In this document: positions 23,455 to 30,633 of the stretch, in pieces
How positions within the stretch are numbered: the stretch's first letter is position 1
How the letters are laid out: every line of letters begins with the position of its first letter
Origin: a virus
Strand: one strand, 5' to 3'
Virus record (IMG/VR): IMGVR_UViG_3300009785_000052
Span: 1-32,021 of that record
DNA length: 32,021 nt
Notes under the pieces: model-generated
The model's database searches: none
Told to the model about the DNA's origin: nothing
The model's input: the letters and a program-made list of their open reading frames with translations, nothing else
Program-made: the position numbers and the translations under genes

Positions 23455-25064
23455 TATGTTGGTCCAACTTGTTGATTATCAGCTTTCTTTTGTGTAGGAG
23501 TTAACGGAGCTACAACACATTTCTTTTTCATAGTATCTTCAGTGGCGGCTTTCTTCTCAATTTCTTTAGCAGTAGCTGCAGCTGTTTTTGAAGTTGTACC
23601 CGAAGCTGTTGTACCTTTTGGATTTAATTTGTTTAAGGATATTGGATCTCCTCCGTTAGCAAGATCAGTACTACTATTGCTTGCTAAACTATCTGTTTTT
23701 GCCGGAGTGTGTTCTACCGGATCATAATTCTCATGTCCTGCCCATGGTTCAGCCTGTGGTGATCTAAACGGTAAGTTTGCTGTTTCAGCACCAGCTGCAA
23801 CAGCTGCTAGTGGACCATTCATATCAATCTTAGTAGCAGTTTCTAAATGATGTTTGCTTGTAATATTAGTTGTTTTTCCTGCTGTAATTTTTCCGTCTTC
23901 TCCTATAGAAATTTCCCAGTTTTTTGTAGAAGTTTGTCTAATAGTATTACCTACGTTTAAATCAAAATCTTTTCCAGCTTTTTGTCTAATATCAATTCCT
24001 GCTGTAAAGTTAATATCTCGTGCTGCTGAAAAGTTGATATCTCTATCAGCGGTTACATTATAATCATTTTCTGTATGCACACTTACACTGTCTTTTGCAT
24101 AAATGTCAATTTTTCCGTTAGAGGTTAATTCAATCCAAGTTGTACCTCTAGCATTTCCAATGTAAATTAAATCTTCACTGTTGTGCAATAGTATTTGATG
24201 TCCTGTCCTTGTTTTTAAACGCACTAATTCGTTTTGTGGCAGCGTTGGATCGCCGCCTGTTTCTTTTTTCTCTACTGAAGTATACTCCGACTTTGAAGAA
24301 GCAGGTGATCCTTTACGCAAAAACGAAGCGTCACCGTCATCCATAACAAACGAGGATCCGCCAAGTCTACTAGATGGTGTTTGTGTTTGCTCGCCGGCGT
24401 TGCCGTAAGCTATTTTTGGTGCTCCTTTTCGACGATCATATGGCCCTGGCGTACTCATGCCAAACACCATACTAGGAACCTCTCTTCTAGCACTAGATGA
24501 TGATAAACCTCTAGTATTATCTTCAATTAGTCCTGAATTTTTTAAAATTGCACATGCATCCATGTCGCACGGTTTTATAAATTGTGTAGGATCGCCCCCT
24601 TTGTGTTTTTTTAACCTTTTATTGTATTCGCCAACAGGAAGATTTTTTGTTTTGTCCTCTGAATTAAATGTTGTTCCGGCTCTGCCTGGAATCATAAAAT
24701 TCATATAATCGTCAGGAACACATCCTATCCAATATCCTGCTCCGTGATTACCTTCAACAAATATCACTAATACTAAATTTCCAATGTCAGGCGGCACTGC
24801 CCACATTCCGTAGCTTTGTTGAGTGTTTGAAAAACCTTCATTTGCTGTTGTACCATTAAAAGGAGTTACTCCGTAAAAACCTGGAAGATATTTTACTTGA
24901 GTAGTTTGTCCTGTAGCTTCAGCATTGTTACCTTCTTCAGTTACTTTTAATAATTCAACTTCTAATCCGCCCATATAAGTCGTATCAATATGACTAATTA
25001 TCCTTGCTAGATAAGGTCCTGGGTTTCCAGTTAAATCTTTTGAAGTTCTTGTTAGCTGTGACAT
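23454..25064 (-). CDS. 5: Baseplate central spike protein gp5, without lysozyme domain
   Basis: 536 residues. The N-terminal ~125 residues form an OB-fold-like domain (YLARIISHIDTTYMGGLEV ... YGMWAVPPDIGNLVLVIFVE). From about residue 284 the C-terminal part is a beta-helix: GHQILLHNSEDLIYI, WIELTSNGKIDIYAKDS, then repeated strands DINFSAARDINFTAGIDI and WEISIGEDGKITAG up to about 405. The tail is rich in Ala, Thr and Lys and holds KKKCVVAPLTP. In T4 gp5 a glycosidase (lysozyme) domain of about 170 residues lies between the OB-fold and the helix. Here that space (about 130-280) is Gly/Ser/Lys-rich and shows no lysozyme-like motif. The protein is a trimeric spike under the PAAR tip. ATG at 25064 has GGAA about seven bases upstream. 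Confidence 0.9.
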   Translation of the reverse strand: MSQLTRTSKDLTGNPGPYLARIISHIDTTYMGGLEVELLKVTEEGNNAEATGQTTQVKYLPGFYGVTPFNGTTANEGFSNTQQSYGMWAVPPDIGNLVLVIFVEGNHGAGYWIGCVPDDYMNFMIPGRAGTTFNSEDKTKNLPVGEYNKRLKKHKGGDPTQFIKPCDMDACAILKNSGLIEDNTRGLSSSSARREVPSMVFGMSTPGPYDRRKGAPKIAYGNAGEQTQTPSSRLGGSSFVMDDGDASFLRKGSPASSKSEYTSVEKKETGGDPTLPQNELVRLKTRTGHQILLHNSEDLIYIGNARGTTWIELTSNGKIDIYAKDSVSVHTENDYNVTADRDINFSAARDINFTAGIDIRQKAGKDFDLNVGNTIRQTSTKNWEISIGEDGKITAGKTTNITSKHHLETATKIDMNGPLAAVAAGAETANLPFRSPQAEPWAGHENYDPVEHTPAKTDSLASNSSTDLANGGDPISLNKLNPKGTTASGTTSKTAAATAKEIEKKAATEDTMKKKCVVAPLTPTQKKADNQQVGPT

Positions 25065-25078
25065 TTAAAGTTCCTTTA

Positions 25079-27514
25079 TTATGTTCCGGCGTCTATTTTA
25101 TTAGTAGGAGAACCATCAGTGTATAATGCATTACCAGAACTTGCTGCAATAGCGCCTGCTTCTGGAGTTTTTTGGTCTTGATTACGTCTTCTAACTAAAC
25201 TTAATGTTTGTTCAAACTTACCATCATTAAAGCTACTTTTTACACCAATACATTGGTAAAGTCCGCTAAATGATTTAGTAGGAGCAGATACTCCGCCAAA
25301 ATCCATCCAACCATTTTCGCCAATATCAAATGGTGTTCTAAAATTTAATACAATATCAATTTCCGAACTTTGGTAATCCATACTGCCGTCTTTAGTAAGA
25401 TTTATAAATTCCGTTTCTGCAGCTGTATAATTTCCTACACCTGAATCACACAGCCAGTAAGGGTCGCCCCAGATTTTTAAATCAACTTTAATTAAATCTG
25501 CAGGACTATCTAATAATGCACTATTAAATTTTCGAGCAACTTGGGTTTCGCTCCATTCTTGACCACCACCTCCGGTAGTAGTTGAATTATTTTTTATAAC
25601 ATCTTTTACTGTAGGAGATCCTTCACTAGTTGGGTTTGTATCGCCATCATTTTGTTTGTTTACTGCTTCTTTCTCTGCAACAGTTTTAGAAGATTGTGAT
25701 GCTGTTTTAGAATCTTTTGAAGCTTGGCCTTTTTGTGCGCCAATCCCTACAAAAAATGCACTATCAAATTGAATGTCAAAATCTAATATATCTTTATTTT
25801 TACCAGTATAGATATAATTATATTCTTTTGGAGCTTGAGTACGAAGCTGTGCTAAATTTGGGGTTCGTTTAGTTATTGAAGCAAACCGAGAAGCATTTAC
25901 TTTAAACGGAACTATTCTATATACAAAAGTTTTTGGATTAGCTCCTGTTGCATCAACTGTTTTTGGATCAGAAGTTTCATAAACTTGAGATTCAACTTTA
26001 AACCAGTCAACCATATTATATTGATCGGGTTTATTAAGCCGTTCTTTTATGCCACGACCCCACTCACTTGCTATTATTACTTCTTCTATAATATCTTGAA
26101 CTTTTGTGCCAGATGTAAATTGAAAAGATCTAGTAGTTGTTGGCTCTTGTACTTGAGCTCGACAAATAAGTCCTGTTTTTTTATCAGTACAAACATTAGG
26201 GCCTGGTTGCGGTTTTGTTCCAGAATCATTTTTAGATTTAACAATTTTTGATTTACCTATTGCGTTTACGTTAATAGGATTTTCTGCAAATGTTCTAATA
26301 GCTTCTGAAACAGCCGAACGCTGAATTGTAATTCCAAGTTGGGCTGAAATAGTTGATTCAAACTCAGACGGCATATTAGTAGCGCCAAGGCCTGCAATAG
26401 ATTTAAATATTTCTAATTTTCTTTCTGCACTTAGATCTTTTACTTCACCTTCTTTAGGTGATTGAGTTGTTGCTCCTGTTGCACTTTCACTAGGCTTTCC
26501 TAGTAGTGATTCTGAAGCACTACTACGCTGTGTAGGAAACATTATAATATATTGATCTACTTTATTAGTTTGTTTTGCTTCTTTACTTTTAAGCAATCTA
26601 GTACTAAGGACAGTTGATAAACTTTTGCCACCGGACTGTAATAATTCTTGTACAGTATTTCCTGACAAGTTAACATCAGTTTTGGTTGCTTGTGTTTGAT
26701 CTCCAAAAGACAAATCATTATATTTTATATATGCTACATCGTAAGTACTTCCTTGCTCAGTTACATTAAAAGTACTGTTAATAACTTTAATTGGAAAATA
26801 TCTAGTTGCTCCAGGAGCAACGCTTACGTTTCCAAAGTCGTCCCATCCTTTAAAGTGCAAAGATAACATCATTGGAGCATCTATATAGTTTTTATGTCCA
26901 CATTTTAAAGCAGCAACTTGTAAGGTTTCGTAAAATAGCCCCATACTATAAGGTTCAAAAATCTTAAACGAACCGGTTATTGCATCAGCTTGCTTTGTTC
27001 CTTTATTATGAGTAACAATTGTTTCTATTTCAACATCGTCAATAAAAAATTCAACTGCTCCTTTACCTAATTCAGTAGCTGTTTTTACTTTTGCAGATCC
27101 AGAACCACCCGAACGACAAATAATATTTTTTGGTCCTGTTAATCGATAAGTTGCATCTGGCCTATTTATTTCGTCGACTGTTAAACAAGACAATGTCCAT
27201 ATATAATTAACTGACGCATATTTTTCTAAAACATTATTAAAAGGGAGCGAAGGTTGTAGGCTATTAATTTGCCTGTTTTTAATCGCGCCTGCTAACAAAG
27301 AAGCTGCTACTGTTGGTATCATTGAAGATTTAGAAGCAATTGCTCCATCTAAATCTGCCATGGATCCTTCAACTGCACTTTTAAGTCCATTAATATCAAT
27401 ATTAGCAGAATTTATAATATTAGACACATCTTTAGCAATTCCATTAAGAGACGTAGTAATATTACCTGCGGCTGTTTTTATACTTTGGCCTAAACTGTTT
27501 GTAATAGTTGCCAA
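25079..27514 (-). CDS. Large baseplate hub-region structural protein, 811 residues
   Basis: The gene lies where a gp27-type hub protein is expected, just upstream of gp5. Family identity is not certain. The first ~75 residues look helical and low in complexity. Next comes YIWTLSCLTVDEINRPDATY (about 101-120) and a block with FEPYSMGLFYETLQVAAL and LHFKGWDD. A Ser/Thr/Lys/Gly-rich linker spans about 592-651. The C-terminal block has VDLKIWGDPYWL (about 675), and FSGLYQCIGVKSSFNDGKFE followed by QTLSLVRRR (about 747-777), a pattern seen at the end of hub proteins. The start is TTG at 27514, supported by AGGGGG five bases upstream; the next in-frame ATG is 51 codons later. Likely a ring protein joining tail tube to spike. 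Confidence 0.7.
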   Translation of the reverse strand: MATITNSLGQSIKTAAGNITTSLNGIAKDVSNIINSANIDINGLKSAVEGSMADLDGAIASKSSMIPTVAASLLAGAIKNRQINSLQPSLPFNNVLEKYASVNYIWTLSCLTVDEINRPDATYRLTGPKNIICRSGGSGSAKVKTATELGKGAVEFFIDDVEIETIVTHNKGTKQADAITGSFKIFEPYSMGLFYETLQVAALKCGHKNYIDAPMMLSLHFKGWDDFGNVSVAPGATRYFPIKVINSTFNVTEQGSTYDVAYIKYNDLSFGDQTQATKTDVNLSGNTVQELLQSGGKSLSTVLSTRLLKSKEAKQTNKVDQYIIMFPTQRSSASESLLGKPSESATGATTQSPKEGEVKDLSAERKLEIFKSIAGLGATNMPSEFESTISAQLGITIQRSAVSEAIRTFAENPINVNAIGKSKIVKSKNDSGTKPQPGPNVCTDKKTGLICRAQVQEPTTTRSFQFTSGTKVQDIIEEVIIASEWGRGIKERLNKPDQYNMVDWFKVESQVYETSDPKTVDATGANPKTFVYRIVPFKVNASRFASITKRTPNLAQLRTQAPKEYNYIYTGKNKDILDFDIQFDSAFFVGIGAQKGQASKDSKTASQSSKTVAEKEAVNKQNDGDTNPTSEGSPTVKDVIKNNSTTTGGGGQEWSETQVARKFNSALLDSPADLIKVDLKIWGDPYWLCDSGVGNYTAAETEFINLTKDGSMDYQSSEIDIVLNFRTPFDIGENGWMDFGGVSAPTKSFSGLYQCIGVKSSFNDGKFEQTLSLVRRRNQDQKTPEAGAIAASSGNALYTDGSPTNKIDAGT

Positions 27515-27515
27515 G

Positions 27516-27818
27516 TTAACCCCCTAGTAATTCTGTTATTTTTGCGCCTTGTGGCAAGTATATTTTTGTACCTATATTCATATCATACACCGGGTCTTTA
27601 AGTATATTCATGTTTCGTTGTGCAAATATCCACCACAACTTAGGCGACCCATATAAATCATATGCTAAAAGATCTGGCCTATGTTGATACTGAGATTCAA
27701 TTGTATATACAATGTCGTCATCATATGCAGGTACTGGTCTAATTTTTAAAAACCCTAAATATTGTCCATTGATAATATCTGTGTTTGCATATGGACTTTC
27801 GTTATTATAATTAGCCAT
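27516..27818 (-). CDS. 53: Baseplate wedge protein gp53, LysM-like
   Basis: 100 residues. The middle to the end (YQHRPDLLAYDLYGSPKLWW, then IFAQRNMN, DPVYDMNIGTKIYLP) is the LysM-like baseplate motif of gp53 and its relatives. T4 gp53 is 196 residues, so only about half the length is present. gp53 clamps the wedge inner core together and is the last wedge protein before the wedges close around the hub. The ATG overlaps the stop of the preceding gene by one base (TAATG). The family match is clear, and the shortened length looks natural because the LysM-like part is intact. Confidence 0.88.
   Translation of the reverse strand: MANYNNESPYANTDIINGQYLGFLKIRPVPAYDDDIVYTIESQYQHRPDLLAYDLYGSPKLWWIFAQRNMNILKDPVYDMNIGTKIYLPQGAKITELLGG
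27520..27525 (-). promoter_or_regulatory. Ribosome-binding site supporting a TTG start
   Basis: The minus strand reads AGGGGG, five bases, then TTG at 27514. No in-frame ATG lies within the next 50 codons, so this site decides the start of the hub-region gene. Confidence 0.7.
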
Positions 27819-28645
27819 TAAATAAACCCATCCAATCCTTTGCCGTTAACAAATGCATCTAAACTAAACTGTGCCACTCTACGTCTACTGTAAATTGGCT
27901 GAACTGTTACTGATATTATACTTGAAACAGGTACCCACGAACCGTGTGGACCAATATCTACTCTTATATAATCGACATCTGGTTCTAAGTTTAATGTAAA
28001 GTTTGTAGCTACTACTGGCACATTTGGTAAAACATAATCCCCATATCCTGTAAGTTTAACTACAGGCGGTGGTGATCCTTGGTTTGAAGTGTCACCGTAT
28101 GCCATTTTTGTTATAGATCTAAGATAATGAACAGCAGCAATCCAATATAACCCTTCTGTAGCATTTTCTATTAAAAAAGGAGAAATTATAGTCATTGCTT
28201 TCGGATCTGAGTTCTGATAAGCAAAATAAGGATAATTACTATGTACAGGAGATACTTGATTATATCCAGCATCGTGTTGCATCATTATTTGGGGAGTATA
28301 TGGAAAGACTAAACCATTTGTTTCAGCTAACGGAGCTAATAAAGGACTACTTTCCATTGTTGGAGGAATACTTAATTTGACTCGCCAATCGTGTTCTGCA
28401 GAAGAACTCCAAGTTCCATCAGTAAATGATTTAGGTTTTGGATTAGCTCCAGATAATAAATTTATCATCCGAGCGGCTTTGCCAAATCCTGTATCAGATA
28501 AAAAGTCTGATACATTTTGTTTAATGGTTCCTACAAGTCCTTCGCCAACATTTAAGTTAGAGCCGACAGTTTCTGCAACACTTGCTGCTGCATTAGATAA
28601 TTGTCCGACTGCGGCTGCTCGAACTGTTGAAAAATTTGGTGGCAT
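27818..28645 (-). CDS. Tail tube-baseplate junction protein (gp48/gp54-like)
   Basis: 275 residues. The first ~75 residues are Ala-rich and probably helical. The rest is a beta domain like those of tube and tube-cap proteins: SSAEHDWRVKLSIPP (about 80-94), YTPQIMMQHDAGYNQVSPVH (about 116-135), and a closing VTVQPIYSRRRVAQFSLDAF. The ending resembles T4 gp54/gp48, which cap the hub and start tail-tube growth. Which of the two it represents cannot be decided by eye; only one such gene is present here and a second may lie elsewhere. ATG at 28645 has AGGAG about eleven bases upstream. It is the first gene of the minus-strand block beside the divergent spacer. Confidence 0.72.
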   Translation of the reverse strand: MPPNFSTVRAAAVGQLSNAAASVAETVGSNLNVGEGLVGTIKQNVSDFLSDTGFGKAARMINLLSGANPKPKSFTDGTWSSSAEHDWRVKLSIPPTMESSPLLAPLAETNGLVFPYTPQIMMQHDAGYNQVSPVHSNYPYFAYQNSDPKAMTIISPFLIENATEGLYWIAAVHYLRSITKMAYGDTSNQGSPPPVVKLTGYGDYVLPNVPVVATNFTLNLEPDVDYIRVDIGPHGSWVPVSSIISVTVQPIYSRRRVAQFSLDAFVNGKGLDGFI

Positions 28646-28674
28646 AATTTTGGATACTCCTATACATTATTTAG

Positions 28675-28703
28675 TTGACAAAATTAAGTACATAGTTTAT
28701 AAT
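28675..28703 (+). promoter_or_regulatory. Sigma-70 early promoter for gene 55
   Basis: TTGACA (28675-28680), a 17-base spacer, and TATAAT (28698-28703): both hexamers and the spacing match the bacterial consensus exactly. The gene 55 ATG follows 21 bases after the -10 element, with GGAG just upstream. It lies in the 79-base spacer between the divergent blocks. It predicts that host RNA polymerase transcribes gene 55 early in infection. Confidence 0.9.
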
Positions 28704-28724
28704 AGAGTATAACCTGGAGATAAA

Positions 28725-29561
28725 ATGAAAAAAGTAAATTATTTAAACAATAAAGACATATTATTAGAAATACACAAGTCAAAAAGTGCATTTAGCAGTT
28801 ACACAGAATCAACGTTTCACCAATATGATATAATTTTACCTACTATAGATAAGATTAACATACGTACTATTGCAGAAGCTAAACGAAATAAAGCAAAACG
28901 ATTAGGTCTTGCAGAATATAATCAGAAAAAAGCCGATGGTATTAAGGTAAAACTTGCAGAATGCGAAGTAGATTACAGGAAAATAACAAAAGAAGAAATA
29001 ATTTTTAGAATTATGTCTTTTGAGCATATTCCGGAAGAAAAAGGTAGAAAGAAGAATCCTAAGACTGTAGCAGATACTAGAGTTAAACTTAACTTTCCTC
29101 CATACCAACACTATAAATTTAACGAAGCTGGTGAGTTAGTAGTTGTTGGCAAAAGTCATTGGACAGGTGGAATGGAAAACGGATATTTTTCTAAAAGTGA
29201 AGGACAAGCTACACCTAAACTTGCTAATATGTGGATTAAGTTATGTGAACGATATGCTACAAGAGGTAATGTACGCGGCTATACATACAACGACGAAATG
29301 AAGGGACAAGCAATCTTACAATTAGCACAAATTGGATTACAATTTGACGAGTCAAAGTCAGATAACCCATTTGCATACTATACCGCAGCTGTAACAAATA
29401 GCTTTGTTCGAGTTATTAACTTAGAGAAACGTAATCAAAATATTAGAGATGATATATTAGAACAGAACGGAATGGATCCTAGTTATACTAGACAACATGC
29501 AGGTGAATGGGAAGCCTATATGAAACGAGAAGCAGATCATAAAAATAAAGTTAATACTTAG
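28725..29561 (+). CDS. 55: RNA polymerase sigma factor for late transcription gp55
   Basis: 278 residues; T4 gp55 is 185. The N-terminus VNYLNNKDILLEIHKSK matches the gp55 start (T4 has YVNNKELLQAI). The sigma region 2-like core is at about 165-245: MWIKLCERYATRGNVRGYTY, NDEMKGQAILQL, FDESKSDNPFAYYTAAVTNS and FVRVINLEKRN, aligning with the DNA- and polymerase-binding core of gp55. A region of about 115 residues (36-150) between these parts has no counterpart in T4; it is Lys/Arg-rich (KRNKAKRLGLAEYNQKK). The C-terminus is charged (EAYMKREADHKNKVNT) and lacks the hydrophobic-acidic clamp-binding tail of T4 gp55 (SLDFLYE). It would direct polymerase to TATAAATA late promoters such as the one before gp6. 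Confidence 0.9.
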   Translation: MKKVNYLNNKDILLEIHKSKSAFSSYTESTFHQYDIILPTIDKINIRTIAEAKRNKAKRLGLAEYNQKKADGIKVKLAECEVDYRKITKEEIIFRIMSFEHIPEEKGRKKNPKTVADTRVKLNFPPYQHYKFNEAGELVVVGKSHWTGGMENGYFSKSEGQATPKLANMWIKLCERYATRGNVRGYTYNDEMKGQAILQLAQIGLQFDESKSDNPFAYYTAAVTNSFVRVINLEKRNQNIRDDILEQNGMDPSYTRQHAGEWEAYMKREADHKNKVNT

Positions 29562-29568
29562 ATTACTG

Positions 29569-29597
29569 TTGACTTTATTAAGAAAATGTAGTATAAT
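29569..29597 (+). promoter_or_regulatory. Sigma-70 early promoter for gp47-gp46
   Basis: TTGACT (29569-29574), a 17-base spacer, and TATAAT (29592-29597). Only one base of the -35 box differs from consensus. It lies in the 61-base gap after gene 55 and 25 bases before the gp47 start. Confidence 0.85.
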
Positions 29598-29610
29598 AAA
29601 ATAAACGTAA

Positions 29611-29616
29611 AGAGGA
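29611..29616 (+). promoter_or_regulatory. Ribosome-binding site deciding the gp47 TTG start
   Basis: AGAGGA is followed by six bases and TTG at 29623. The essential D-x-H metal motif is at residues 10-12, and the first in-frame ATG comes only at residue 63, so the TTG must be the start. Confidence 0.75.
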
Positions 29617-29622
29617 TTAAAT

Positions 29623-30633
29623 TTGTTTAAGAAAGCTGCGGTTTTTACTGACATCCATTTAGGATTAAAAGGAAACAGTAAAGTTCATAATGACGACTGC
29701 GAAGATTTCGTTGATTGGTACATAGAACAAGCACAAGCTGCCGGTTGCGAAACCGGTATCTTTTGCGGAGATTGGCACCATAATAGAAATTCGCTTAATC
29801 TTACAACTATGGATGCTACTATTCGATGTATGGAGAAGCTAGGAGCCGCTTTTGAGCAGTTTTTCTTCTTTGATGGCAACCATGATTTGTACTATAAAGA
29901 TAAACGTGATGTTAATAGTACTGCTTTTGCTAAACATATACCCGGAATTACTTTTATTGATGAAATTACCACAATTGAAGATGTAACTATTGTTCCTTGG
30001 CTTGTTGGTGAAGAATGGAAGAAACTTAAAAATTTAAAAAGTAAATATGTGTTTGGTCATTTTGAACTTCCTAGCTTTTATATGAATGCTATGGTACAAA
30101 TGCCTGATCATGGTGACTTACATGCAGAAGACTTTGTTAATCAAAAATATGTTTTTAGTGGTCACTTCCATAAACGTCAGCAACAAGGAGTAGTACATTA
30201 CTTAGGTAATGCGTTTCCACACAATTATGCTGATGCATGGGATGACGACCGTGGCATGATGATACTTGATAGAGAAAACGATGCCGAGCCTGTTTACCTT
30301 AACTGGACAGATTGTCCTAAATATCGTACAGTAAAACTTAGTCAACTAATAGACCCGGCTCAAACTATTATTAAAAGTAAAATGTACTTGCGTGTTACAA
30401 TTGATGTTCCTATTAGTTTTGAAGAAGCTAGTTTTATTAAAGAGACATTTATTAATCAACATAAATGTAGAGAAATTTCACTTATTCCACAAAAACAAGT
30501 TGAAGAAATATCTACACAATTAGATATTCAACAATTCGAAAGTGTTGATCAAATTGTTGCTGGTGAAATAGCAGCAATTGATTCGGAAAACTTTAATAAA
30601 AAAACCCTTATGGACATTTATAGCGACTTATGA
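29623..30633 (+). CDS. 47: Recombination endonuclease subunit gp47 (Mre11-like)
   Basis: 336 residues, close to T4 gp47 (339). All calcineurin-type phosphoesterase motifs are visible: D10-I-H12, GDWHH (D50, H52), GNHD (N86, H87), GHFE (H146) and GHFH (H181, H183), which bind two metal ions. gp47 with gp46 resects DNA ends for recombination-dependent replication and helps degrade host DNA in T4. The start is TTG. The gene ends in an ATGA overlap with gp46, so the two subunits are probably made in step. The C-terminal ~100 residues would form the capping and gp46-binding part. Confidence 0.96.
   Translation: MFKKAAVFTDIHLGLKGNSKVHNDDCEDFVDWYIEQAQAAGCETGIFCGDWHHNRNSLNLTTMDATIRCMEKLGAAFEQFFFFDGNHDLYYKDKRDVNSTAFAKHIPGITFIDEITTIEDVTIVPWLVGEEWKKLKNLKSKYVFGHFELPSFYMNAMVQMPDHGDLHAEDFVNQKYVFSGHFHKRQQQGVVHYLGNAFPHNYADAWDDDRGMMILDRENDAEPVYLNWTDCPKYRTVKLSQLIDPAQTIIKSKMYLRVTIDVPISFEEASFIKETFINQHKCREISLIPQKQVEEISTQLDIQQFESVDQIVAGEIAAIDSENFNKKTLMDIYSDL

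Noticed and set aside
28668-28675. ACTAAATA on the minus strand before the tube-cap gene as a possible late promoter
   Set aside because: Two mismatches to TATAAATA. The position would suit the first gene of the block, but the match is too weak to call.
28195-28712. Two plus-strand frames (61 and 111 codons) opposite the tube-cap gene
   Set aside because: They are shadows of the minus-strand gene; the second runs over the perfect promoter of gene 55.
28646-28724. A transcription terminator or small RNA in the divergent spacer
   Set aside because: No inverted repeat followed by a T run is visible; the spacer is filled by promoter and leader elements.
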